A stretch of 64,000 bases of DNA from Cercis canadensis (lineage: Eukaryota; Streptophyta; Magnoliopsida; Fabales; Fabaceae): contig QAOA01006646.1 of the NCBI GenBank assembly GCA_003255065.1, positions 132,551-196,550 on the forward strand, in the 5' to 3' direction. Positions within the stretch are counted from its first letter, which is position 1. Each line of letters starts with the position of its first letter. The notes under the pieces were generated by a model. The model had not been told where the DNA came from, made no database searches, and saw only the letters and a list, made by a program, of their open reading frames with translations. The position numbers were made by a program, and so were the translations under genes. Of the stretch, positions 13,607 to 26,413 are shown piece by piece.

Positions 13607-15597
13607 GTCAGCTACAAGCACGAAACGGAATAGGGTCCCGAGCCTGATACAATGACACACCAGGAAACAGTCCATTCCCAAATACAGTGAAACCTAAGAA
13701 AAAAATTCGAGTCAGATTCTGGGACGAACCGAAATAGGGTTCCAGGCCAGATATAGTGACACCCAAGAAAAATTTCTGAGTCAGATATAGCGATGAACCG
13801 AAACAGGGTCACAGGCCAAATACAATGACCCACCGGGACACAGTCCCTTCCAAAATACAGAGAAACCCAAGAAAAATATCCGGGCCAGATACAAGGACGA
13901 ACCGAAACAGCGTCCCGGGCCAAATACAATGACCCACCGAGAAACAGGAACCCAAGAAAAATATACAGGTCAGATATAGGGACGAACCGAAACAGGATCC
14001 CGGGCCAGATACAGTGAAACCAAAGTAAAATATATGAGTCATATACAGGGACGAACCGAAACAGGGTCCCGGGCCAGATTCAATGACCCACCAGGAAACA
14101 GTTCCTTCCCAGATACAGTCAAACCCAAGAAAAATATCTGAGTCAGATACATGGACGAACCGAAACAGGGTCCCGGGCCAGATTCGTTGACCCACCAGGA
14201 AACAGTGCCTTCCCAGACATAGTGAAACCCAAGAAAAAAATATCCGAGTCAGATACAGGGATAAACTGAAACATCTTCTCGAGCCAGATACAATGACCCA
14301 CCGGGAAACAGGCCTTCCCAAATATAGCGAAACCCAAAGAAAATATCCAGGTCAGATACAGGGACGAACCGAAACAGGATCCCGGGCCAGATACAGTGAA
14401 ACCAAAGAAAAATATCTAAGTCAGATACAAGGACGAACCGAAACAGGGTCCCGGGCCAGATTCGTTGACCCACCAGGAAACAGTGCCTTCCCAGACATAG
14501 TGAAACCCAAGAAAAAATATCCGAGTCAGATACAGGGACAAACCGAAACATCTTCCCGAGCCAGATACAATGACCCACCGGGAAACAGGCCCTTCCCAAA
14601 TATAGCGAAACCCAAAAAAAATATCCAGGTCAGATACAGGGACGAACCGAAACAGGATCCCGGGCCAGATACAGTGAAACCAAAGAAAAATATCTGAGTC
14701 AGATACAAGGACGAACCGAAACAGGGTCCCGGGCCAGATTCGTTGACCTACCAGGAAAAAGTGTCTTACCAGACACAGTGAAACCCAAGAAAAATATCCG
14801 AGTCAGATACAAGGATGAAACGAAACAGGGTCCCAGGGCAGATATAGTGGAACCCAAGAAAAATTTCTGAGTCACATACAACTATTAACCAAAACAGGCT
14901 CACAGGCCAGGTATAATGACCCAACGGGAAACAGTCTCTTCCCAAATACAGTGAAACCCAAAAAAAATATCCGGGTCAGATACAGGAACGATCCGAAACA
15001 GGGTCTCGGGCCAGATACAATGACGCACAGGAAAACAGTCTCTTCCCAAATAAAGTGAAATATAAGAAAAGCAACTGAGTCAGATACAAGGACGAACCGA
15101 AACAGGCTCCCATGTCAGATACAGTGAAACCGAAGAAAAATATCCGAGTTAGATAGAAGGACGAACCGAAATAGGGTCCCGGACCAGATACAATGACGCA
15201 CAGGAAAACAGTCTCTTCCCAAATAAAGTGAAATATAAGAAAAGCAACTGAGTCAGATACAAGGACGAACCGAAACAGGCTCCCAGGTCAGATGCAGTGA
15301 AACCGAAGAAAAATATCCGAGTTAGATACAAGGACGAACCGAAATAGGGTCCCAGGCCAGAGACAGTGAAACCAAAGAAAAAAATCTGAGTCAAATACAA
15401 GGACGAACCGAAACAGTGTCACCGGCCAGATTCGTTGACCCACTAGGAAACAGTTCCTTCCCAGATACAGTGAAACCCAATAAAAATATCCGAGTCAGAT
15501 ATAGAACTGTACCGAAACAAGGTCCCGGCCCATATACAATGAACCAACGGGAAACAGGCCCTTCTCAAATACAGGGAAACCCAAGAAAAATATCCGG
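13607..15597 (+). repeat. HOR unit 9, expanded by 451 bp
   Basis: m7-m9 are repeated (278 bp) through an m10/m7-type fusion beginning near 14420. An m15/m13 fusion plus an extra m14 (173 bp) follows near 15150-15320. Confidence 0.87.
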
Positions 15598-17588
15598 GTC
15601 AGCTACAAGCACGAAATGGAATAGGGTCCCGAGCCAGATACAATGACACACCAGGAAACAGTCCATTCCCAAATACAGTGAAACCCAAGAAAAACATTCG
15701 AGTCAGATTCTGGGACGAACCGAAATAGGGTCCCAGGCCAGATATAGTGACATCCAAGAAAAATTTCTGAGTCAGACATAGCGTTGAACCGAAACAGGGT
15801 CACAGCGCCAATACAATGACCCACCGGGACACAGTCCCTTCCAAAATATAGAGAAACCCAAGAAAAATATGCGGGCCAGATACAAGGACGAACCGAAACA
15901 GCGTCCCGGGCCAAATACAATGACCCACCGAGAAAGAGGAACCCAAGAAAAATATACAGGTCAGATATAGGGACGAACCGAAACGGGATCCCGGGCCAGA
16001 TACAGTGAAACCAAAGTAAAATATATGAGTCATATACAGGGACGAACCGAAACAGGGTCCCGGGCCAGATTCAATGACTCACCAGGAAACAGTTCCATAC
16101 CATATACAGTTAAACCCAAGAAAAATATCTGAGTCAGATACATGGACGAACCGAAACAGTGTCCCGGGCCAGATTCGTTGACCCACCAGGAAACAGTGCC
16201 TTCCCAGACATAGTGAAACCCAAGAAAAAATATCCGAGTCAGATACAGGGACAAACCGAAACATCTTCACGAGCCAGATACAATGACCCACCGGGAAACA
16301 GGCCCTTCCCAAATATAGCGAAACCCAAAAAAAATATCCAGGTCAGATATAGGGACGAACCGAAACAGGATCCCGGGCCAGATACAGTGAAACCAAAGAA
16401 AAATATCTGAGTCAGATACAAGAACGAACCGAAACAGGATCCCGGGCCAGATTCGTTGACCTACCAGGAAAAAGTGTCTTACCAGACACAGTGAAACCCA
16501 AGAAAAATATCCGAGTCAGATACAAGGATGAAACGAAACAGGGTCCCAGGGCAGATATAGTGGAACCCAAGAAAAGTTTCTGAGCCACATACAGCTATTA
16601 ACCAAAACAGGCTCACAGGCCAGGTATAATGACCCAACGGGAAACAGTCTCTTCCCAAGAACAGTGAAACCCAAAAAAAATATCCGGGTCAGATACAGGA
16701 ACGATCCGAAACAGGGTCTCGGGCCAGATACAATGACGCACAGGAAAACTGTCTCTTCCCAAATAAAGTTAAATATAAGAAAAGCAACTGAGTCAGATAC
16801 AAGGACGAACCGAAACAGGCTCCCAGGTCAGATACAGTGAAACCAAAGAAAAAAATCTGAGTCAGATACAAGGACGAACCAAAACAGGGTCCTGGGCCAG
16901 ATTCGTTGACCTACCAGGAAAAAAGTGTCTTACTAGACACAGTGAAACCCAAGAAAAATATCCGAGTCAGATACAAGGATGAAACGAAACAGGGTCCCAG
17001 GGCAGATATAGTGGAACCCAAGAAAAATTTCTGAGTCACATACAGCTATTAGCCCAAACAGGCTAACAGGCCAGGTATAATGATCCAACGGGAAACAGTC
17101 TCTTACCAAATACAGTGAAACCCAAAAAAAATATCCGGGTCAGATACAGGAACGATCCGAAACAGGGTCTCGGGCCAGATACAATGACGCACAGGAAAAC
17201 AGTCTCTTCCCAAATAAAGTGAAATATAAGAAAAGCAACTGAGTCAGATACAAGGACGAACCGAAACAGGCTCCCAGGTCAGATACAGTGAAACCGAAGA
17301 AAAATATCCGAGTTAGATACAAGGACGAACCGAAATAGGGTCCCAGGCCAGAGACAGTGAAACCAAAGAAAAAAATCTGAGTCAGATACAAGGACGAACC
17401 GAAACAGTGTCACGGGCCAGATTCGTTGACCCACTAGGAAACAGTTCCTTCCCAGATACAGTGAAACCCAAGAAAAATATCCGAGTCAGATATAGAACCG
17501 TACCGAAACAAGGTCCCGGCCCAGATACAATGAAACAACGGGACACAGGCCCTTCTCAAATACAGTGAAACCCAAGAAAAATATCCGG
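15598..17588 (+). repeat. HOR unit 10, expanded by 451 bp
   Basis: An m14/m15 fusion ending near 16860 returns to m10, so m10-m13 are repeated before the normal m14-m17. The length matches unit 9 but the duplicated monomers differ. Confidence 0.87.
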
Positions 17589-17828
17589 GTCAGCTACAAG
17601 CACGAAATGGAATAGTATCCCGAACCAGATACAATGACACACCAGGAAACAGTCCATTCCCAAATACAGTGAAACCCAAGAAAAACATTCGAGTCAGATT
17701 CTGGGACGAACCGAAATAGGGGTCCAGGCCAGATATAGTGACACCTAAGAAAATTTTTTGAGTCAGATATAGCGATGAACCGAAACAGGGTCACAGGCCA
17801 AACAGTGTAACCCAAGAAAAATATCCGG
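17589..17828 (+). repeat. HOR unit 11, severely truncated (240 bp)
   Basis: Only m1, m2 and a 67-bp m3/m17 chimera remain. The break lies near 17800, where m3 runs into the tail of m17, after which a new m1 begins. Confidence 0.9.
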
Positions 17829-20609
17829 GTCAGCTACAAGCACGAAATGGAATAGGGTCCCGAGCCAGATACAATGACACACCAGGAAACAGCCATTCCC
17901 AAATACAGTGATACCCAAGAAAAACATTCGAGTCAGATTCTGGGACGAACCGAAATAGGGTTCCAGGCCAGATATAGTGACACCCAAGAAAACTTTCTTA
18001 GTCAGATATAGCGATGAACCGAAACAGGGTCACAAGCCAAATACAATGACCCACCGGGACACAGTCCCTTCAAAAATAAAGAGAAACCCAAGAAAAATAT
18101 CCGGGCCAGATACAAGGACGAACCGAAACAGCGTCCCGGGCCAAATACAATGACCCACCGAGAAACAGGAACCCAAGAAAAATATACAGGTCAGATATAG
18201 GGACGAACCGAAACAGGATCCCGGGCCAGATACAGTGAAACCAAAGTAAAATATATGAGTCATATACAGGGACGAACCGAAACAGGGTCCCGGGCCAGAT
18301 TCAATGACCCACCAGGAAACAGTTCCTTCCCAGATACAGTCAAACCCAAGAAAAATATCTGAGTCAGATACATGGACGAACCGAAACAGGGTCCCGGGCC
18401 AGATTCGTTGACCCACCAGGAAACAGTGCCTTCCCAGACATAGTGAAACCCAAGAAAAAATATCCGAGTCAGATACAGGGACAAACCGAAACATCTTCCC
18501 GAGCCAGATACAATGACCCACCGGGAAACAGGCCCTTCCCAAATATAGCGAAACCCAAAAAAAATATCCAGGTCAGATACAGGGACGAACCGAAACAGGA
18601 TCCCGGGCCAGATACAGTGAAACCAAAGAAAAATATCTGAGTCAGATACAAGGACGAACCGAAACAGGGTCCCGGGCCAGATTCGTTGACCTACCAGGAA
18701 AAAGTGTCTTACCAGACACAGTGAAACCCAAGAAAAATATCCGAGTCAGATACAAGGATGAAACGAAACAGGGTCCCAGGGCAGATATAGTGGAACCCAA
18801 GAAAAATTTCTGAGTCACATACAACTATTAACCAAAACAGGCTCACAGGCCAGGTATAATGACCCAACGGGAAACAGTCTCTTCCCAAATACAGTGAAAC
18901 CCAAAAAAAATATCCGGGTCAGATACAGGAACGATCCGAAACAGGGTCTCTGGCTAGATACAATGACGCACAGGAAAACAGTCTCATCCCAAATAAAGTT
19001 AAATATAAGAAAAGCAACAGAGTCAGATACAAGGACGAACCGAAACAGAGTCCCGGGCCAGATTCGTTGACCTACCAGGAAAAAAGTGTCTTACCAGACA
19101 CAGTGAAACCCAAGAAAAATATCCGAGTCAGATACAAGGATGAAACGAAACAGGGTCCCATGGCAGATATAGTGGAACCGAAGAAAAATTTTTGAGTCAC
19201 ATACAGCTATTAAGCAAAACAGGCTAACAGGCCAGGTATAATGACCCAACGGGAAACAGTCTCTTCCCAAATACAGTGAAACCTAAAAAAAATATCCGGG
19301 TCAGATACAGGAACGATCCGAAAAAGGGTCTCGGGCCAGATACAATGACGCACAGGAAAACAGTCTCTTCCCAAATAAAGTGAAATATAAGAAAAGCCAC
19401 TGAGTCAGATACAAGGACGAACCGAAACAGGCTCCCAGGTCAGATACAGTGAAATCGAAGAAAAATATCCGAGTTAGATACAAGGACGAACCGAAATAGG
19501 GTCCCAGGCCAGAGACAGTGAAACCAAAGAAAAAAATCTGAGTCAGATACATGGACAATCCGAAACACGGTCCCGGACCAGATTCATTGACCCACCAGGA
19601 AACAGTGCCTTCCCAGACATAGTGAAACCCAAGAAAAAATATCCGAGTCAGATACAGGGACAAACCGAAACATCTTCACGAGCCAGATACAATGACACAC
19701 CGGGAAACAGGCCCTTCCCAAATATAGCGAAACCCAAAAAAAATATCCAGGTCAGATACAGGGACGAACCGAAACAGGATCCCGGGCCAGATACAGTGAA
19801 ACCAAAGAAAAATATCTTGGTCAGATACAAGAACGAACCGAAACAGGGTCCCGGGCCAGATTCGTACAAAGAAAAATATCTGAGTCAGATACAAGGACGA
19901 ACCGAAACAGGTTCCCGGGCCAGATTCGTTTACCTACCAGGAAAAAGAGTCTTACCAGACACATTGAAACCCAAGAAAAATATCCGAGTCAGATACAAGG
20001 ATGAAACGAAACAGGGTCCCAGGGCAGATATAGTGGAACCCAAGAAAAATTTCTGAGTCACATACAACTATTAACCAAAACAGGCTCACAGGCCAGGTAT
20101 AATGACCCAACGGGAAACAGTCTCTTCCCAAATACAGTGAAACCCAAAAAAAATATCCGGGTCAGATACAGGAACGATCCGAAACAGGGTCTCGGGCCAG
20201 ATACAATGACGCACAGGAAAACAGTCTCTTCCCAAATAAAGTGAAATATAAGAAAAGCAACTGAGTCAGATACAAGGACGAACCGAAACAGGCTCCCAGG
20301 TCAGATACAGTGAAACCGAAGAAAAATATCCGAGTTAGATACAAGGACGAACCGAAATAGGGTCCCAGGCCAGAGACAGTGAAACCAAAGAAAAAAATCT
20401 GAGTCAGATACAAGGACGAACCGAAACAGTGTCACGGGCCAGATTCGTTGACCCACTAGGAAACAGTTCCTTCCCAGATACAGTGAAACCCAAGAAAAAT
20501 ATCCGAGTCAGATATAGAACCGTACCGAAACAAGGTCCCGGCCCAGATACAATGAACCAACGGGAAACAGGCCCTTCTCAAATACATGAAACCCAAGAAA
20601 AATATCCGA
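17829..20609 (+). repeat. HOR unit 12, most expanded (2781 bp)
   Basis: The order reads m1-m13, m10-m15, m7-m9, a 64-bp m10/m9 chimera (near 19823-19886), then m10-m17. This adds about 1241 bp and puts three copies of the m10-m13 block in one unit. At least three separate exchange junctions are needed. Confidence 0.85.
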
Positions 20610-22149
20610 GTCAGCTACAAGCACGAAACGGAATAAGGTCCCGAGCCAGATACAGTGACACACCAGGAGACAGGCCATTCCCAAATACAGTGAAACCCAA
20701 GAAAAACATTCGAGTCAGATTCTGGGACGAATCGAAATAGGGTTCCAGGCCAGATATAGTGGCGCCCAAGAAAAATTTCTGAGTCAGATATAGCGATGAA
20801 CCGAAACAGGGTCACATGCCAAATACAATGACCCACCGGGACACAGTCCCTTCCAAAATACAGAGAAACCCAAGAAAAATATCCGGGCCAGATACAAGGA
20901 CGAACCGAAACAGCGTCCCGGGCCAAATACAATGACCCACCGAGAAACAGGAACCCAAGAAAAATATACAGGTCAGATATAGGGACGAACCGAAACAGGA
21001 TCCCGGGCCAGATACAGTGAAACCAAAGTAAAATATATGAGTCATATACAGGGACGAACCGAAACAGGGTCCCGGGCCAGATTCAATGACCCACCAGGAA
21101 ACAGTTCCTTCCCAGATACAGTCAAACCCAAGAAAAATATCTGAGTCAGATACATGGACGAACCGAAACAGGGTCCCGGGCCAGATTCGTTGACCCACCA
21201 GGAAACAGTGCCTTCCCAGACATAGTGAAACCCAAGAAAAAATATCCGAGTCAGATACAGGGACAAACCGAAACATCTTCCCGAGCGTGATACAATGACC
21301 CACCGGGAAACAGGCCCTTCCCGAATATAGCAAAACCCAAAAAAAATATCCAGGTCAGATACAGGGACGAACCGAAACAGGATCCCGGGCCAGATACAGT
21401 GAAACCAAAGAAAAATATCTGAGTCAGATACAAGGACGAACCGAAACAGGGTCCCGGGCCAGATTCGTTGACCTACCAGGAAAAAGTGTGTTACCAGACA
21501 CAGTGAAACCCAAGAAAAATATCCGAGTCAGATACAAGGATGAAACGAAACAGGGTCCCAGTGCAGATATAGTGGAACCCAAGAAAAATTTCTGAGTCAC
21601 ATACAACTATTAATCAAAACAGGCTCACAGGCCAGGTATAATGACCCAACGGGAAACAGTCTCTTCCCAAATACAGTGAAACCCAAAAAAAATATCCGGG
21701 TCAGATACAGGAACGATCCGAAACAGGGTCTCGGGCCAGATACAATGACGCACAGGAAAACAGTCTCTTCCCAAATAAAGTGAAATATAAGAAAAGCAAC
21801 TGAGTCAGATACAAGGACGAACCGAAACAGGCTCCCAGGTCAGATACAGTGAAACCGAAGAAAAATATCCGAGTTAGATACAAGGACGAACCGAAATAGG
21901 GTCCCAGGCCAGAGACAGTGAAACCAAAGAAAAAAATCTGAGTCAGATACAAGGACGAACCGAAACAGTGTCACGGGCCAGATTCGTTGACCCACTTGGA
22001 AACAGTTCTTTCCCAGATACAGTGAAACCCAAGAAAAATTTCAGAGTCAGATATACAACCGTACCGAAACAAGGTCCCGGCCCAGATACAATGAACCAAC
22101 GGGAAACAGGCCCTTCTCAAATACAGTGAAACCCAAGAAAAATATCTGG
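20610..22149 (+). repeat. HOR unit 13, canonical (1540 bp)
   Basis: All seventeen monomers are in order. Confidence 0.93.
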
Positions 22150-23967
22150 GTCAGCTACAAGCACGAAATGGAATAGGGTCCCGAGCCATATACAATGACA
22201 CACCAGGAAATAGTCCATTCCCAAATACAGTGAAACCCAAGAAAAACATTCGAGTCAGATTCTGGGACGAACCGAAATAGGGTTCCAGGCTAGATATAGT
22301 GACACCCGAGAAAAATTTCTGAGTCAGATATAGCGATGAACCGAAACAGGGTCATAGGCCAAATGCAATGACCCACCGGGACACAGTCCCTTCCAAAATA
22401 CAGAGAAACCTAAGAAAAATATCCGGGCTATATACAAGGACAAACCGAAACAGCGTCCCGGGCCAAATACAATAACCCACCGAGAAACAGGAACCCAAGA
22501 AAAATATACAAGTCAGATATAGGGACGAACCGAAACAGGATCCAGGGCCAGATACAGTGAAAGCAAAGTAAAATATATGAGTCATATACAGGGACGAACC
22601 GAAACAGGGTCCCGGGCCAGATTCGTTGACCCACCAGGAAACAGTGCCTTCCCAGACATAGTGAAACCCAAGAAAAACTATCCGAGTCAGATACAGGGAC
22701 AAAACGAAACATTTTCCCGAGCCAGATGCAATGACCCACCGGGAAACAGGCCCTTCCCAAATATAGCAAAACCTAAAAAAAATATCCAGGTCAGATACAG
22801 GGACGAACCGAAACAGGATCCAGGGCCAGATACAGTGAAACCAAAGTAAAATATATGAGTCATATACAGGGACGAACCGAAACAGGGTCCCGGGCCAGAT
22901 TCAATGACCCACCAGGAAACAGTTCCTTCCCAGATACAGTCAAACCCAAGAAAAATATCTGAGTCAGATACATGGACGAACCGAAACAGGGTCCCGGGCC
23001 AGATTCGTTGACCCACCAGGAAGCAGTGCCTTCCCAGAAATAGTGAAACCCAAGAAAAAATATCCGAGTCAGATACAGGGACAAACTGAAACATCTTCCC
23101 GAGCCAGATACAATGTCCCACCGGGAAACAGGCCCTTCCCAAATATAGCGAAACCCAAAAAAAATATCCAGGTCAGATACAGGGACGAACCGAAACAGGA
23201 TCCCGGGCCAGATACAGTGAAACCAGAGAAAAATATCTGAGTCATATACAAGGACGAACCGAAACAGTGTCCCGGGCCAGATTCGTTGACCTACCAGGAA
23301 AAAGTGTCTTACCAGACACAGTGAAACCCAAAAAAAATATCCGAGTCAGATACAAGGATGAAACGAAACAGGGTCCCAGGGCAGATATAGTGGAACCCAA
23401 GAAAAATTTCTGAGTCACATACAACTATTAACCAAAACAGGCTCACAGGCCAGGTATAATGACCCAACGGGAAACAGTCTCTTCCCAAATACAGTGAAAC
23501 CCAAAAAAAATATCCGGGTCAGATACAGGAACGATCCGAAACAGGGTCTCGGGCCAGATACAATGACGCACAGGAAAACAGTCTCTTCCCAAATAAAGTG
23601 AAATATAAGAAAAGCAACTGAGTCAGATACAAGGACGAACCGAAACAGGCTCCCAGGTCAGATACAGTGAAACCGAAGAAAAATATCCGAGTTAGATACA
23701 AGGACGAACCGAAATAGGGTCCCAGGCCAGAGACAGTGAAACCAAAGAAAAAAATCTGAGTCAGATACAAGGACGAACCGAAACAGTGTCACGGGCCAGA
23801 TTCGTTGACCCACTAGGAAACAGTTCCTTCCCAGATACAGTGAAACCCAAGAAAAATATCCGAGTCAGATATAGAACCGTACCGAAACAAGGTCCCGGCC
23901 CAGATACAATGAACCAACGGGAAACAGGCCCTTCTCAAATACAGTGAAACCCAAGAAAAATATCTGT
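22150..23967 (+). repeat. HOR unit 14, expanded by 278 bp
   Basis: An m6/m7 fusion (from about 22581), an m8 and an m9/m5 fusion (ending near 22857) precede a second, normal m6-m9. The m9/m5 exchange is of the same kind as in unit 1. Confidence 0.88.
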
Positions 23968-24690
23968 GTCAACTACAAGCACGAAACGGAATAGGGTCCC
24001 GAGCCATATACAAGGACACACCAGGAAACAGTCCATTCCCAAATACAGTGAAACCCAAGATATCCGAGTCAGATACAAGTATGAAACGAAACAGGGTCCC
24101 AGGGCATATATAGTAGAACACAAGAAAAATTTCTGAGTCACATACAGCTATTAACCAAAACAGGCTCACAGGCCAGGTATAATGACCCAACGGGAAACAG
24201 TCTCTTTCCAAATACAGTAAAACCCAAAAAAAATATCCGGGTCAGATACAGGAACGATCCGAAACAGGGGCTCGGGCCAGATACAATGACGCACAGGAAA
24301 ACAGTCTCTTTCCAAATAAAGTGAAATATAAGAAAAGCAACTGAGTCAGATATAAGGACGAACCGAAACAGGCTCCCAGGTCAGATACAGTGAAACCGAA
24401 GAAAAATATCCGAGTTAGATACAAGGACGAACCGAAATAGGGTCCCAGGCCAGAGACAGTGAAACCAAAGAAAAAAATCTGAGTCAGATACAAGGACGAA
24501 CCGAAACAGTGTCACGGGCCAGATTCGTTGACCCACTAGGAAACAGTTCCTTCCCAGATACAGTGAAACCCAAGAAAAATATCCGAGTCAGATATAGAAC
24601 CGTACCGAAACAAGGTCCCGGCCCAGATACAATGAACCAACGGGAAATAGGCCCTTCTCAAATACAGAGAAACCCAAGAAAAATATCCGG
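23968..24690 (+). repeat. HOR unit 15, truncated (723 bp)
   Basis: A 100-bp m1 runs directly into m11 at about 24068, followed by m12-m17, so m2-m10 are absent. Confidence 0.9.
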
Positions 24691-26413
24691 GTCAGCTACA
24701 AGCACGAAACGGAATATGGTCCCGAGCCAGATACAATGACACACCAGGAAACAGTCCATTCCCAAATACAGTGAAACCCAAGAAAAACATTCAAGTCAGA
24801 TTCTGGGACGAACCGAAATAGGGTTCCAGGCCAGATATAGTGACACCCAAGAAAAATTTTTGAGTCAAATATAGCGATGAACCGAAATAGGGTCACAGGC
24901 CAAATACAATGACCCACCGAGACACAGTCCCTTCCAAAATACAGAGAAACCCAAGAAAAATATCCAGGCCAGATACAAGGACGAACCGAAACAGTTTCCC
25001 GGGCCAAATACAATGACCCATCGAGAAACAGGAACCCAAGAAACTGACTCAGATATAGCGATGAACCGAAACAGGGTCACAGCCAAATATAATGACCCAC
25101 CGGGACACAGCCCCTTCCAAAATACAGAGAAACCCAAGAAAAATATCCGGGCCAGATACAAGGACGAACCGAAACAGCGTCCCGGGCCAAATACAATGAC
25201 CCACCGAGAAACAGGAACCCAAGAAAAATATACAGGTCAGATATAGGGACGAACCGAAACAGGATCCCGGGCCAGATACAGTGAAACCAAAGTAAAATAT
25301 ATGAGTCATATACAGGGACGAACCGAAACAGGGTCCCGGGCCAGATTCAATGACCCACCAGGAAACAGTTCCTTCCCAGATACAGTCAAACCCAAGAAAA
25401 ATATTTGAGTCAGATACATGGACGAACCGAAACAGGGTCCCGGGCCAGATTCGTTGACCCACCCGGAAACAGTGCCTTCCCAGACATAGTGAAACCCAAG
25501 AAAAAATATCCGAGTCAGATACAAGGACAAACCGAAACATCTTCCCGAGCCAGATACAATGACCCACAGGGAAACAGGCCCTTCCCAAATATAGCGAAAC
25601 CCAAAAAAAATATCCAGGTCAGATACAGGGACGAACCGAAACAGGATCCCGGGCCAGATACAGTGAAACCAAAGAAAAATATCTGAGTCAGATACAAGGA
25701 CGAACCGAAACAGGGTCCCGGGCCAGATTCGTTGACCTACCAGGAAAAAGTGTCTTACCAGACACAGTGAAACCCAAGAAAAATATCCGAGTCAGATACA
25801 AGGATGAAACGAAACAGGGTCCCAGGGCAGATATAGTGGAACCCAAGAAAAATTTCTGAGTCACATACAACTATTAACCAAAACAGGCTCACAGGCCAGG
25901 TATAATGACCCAACGGGAAACAGTCTCTTCCCAAATACAGTGAAACCCAAAAAAAATATCCGGGTCAGATACAGGAACGATCCGAAACAGGGTCTCGGGC
26001 CAGATACAATGACGCACAGGAAAACAGTCTCTTCCCAAATAGAGTGAAATATAAGAAAAGCAACTGAGTCAGATACAAGGACGAACCGAAACAGGCTCCC
26101 AGGTCAGATACAGTGAAACCGAAGAAATATATCCGAGTTAGATACAAGGACGAACCGAAATAGGGTCCCAGGCCAGAGACAGTGAAACCAAAGAAAAAAA
26201 ACTGAGTCAGATACAAGGACGAACCGAAACAGTGTCACGGGCCAGATTCGTTGACCCACTAGGAAACAGTTCCTTCCCAGATACAGTGAAACCAAAGAAA
26301 AATATCCGAGTCAGATATAGAACCGTACCGAAAGAAGGTCCCCACCCAGATACAATGAACCAACGGGAAACAGGCCCTTCTCAAATACATTGAAACCCAA
26401 GAAAAATATCCGG
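24691..26413 (+). repeat. HOR unit 16, expanded by 183 bp
   Basis: m4 is cut at 80 bp (24968-25047) and joins a second m3 that opens ctcag at 25048, followed by a full m4. The rest is in order. Confidence 0.88.
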
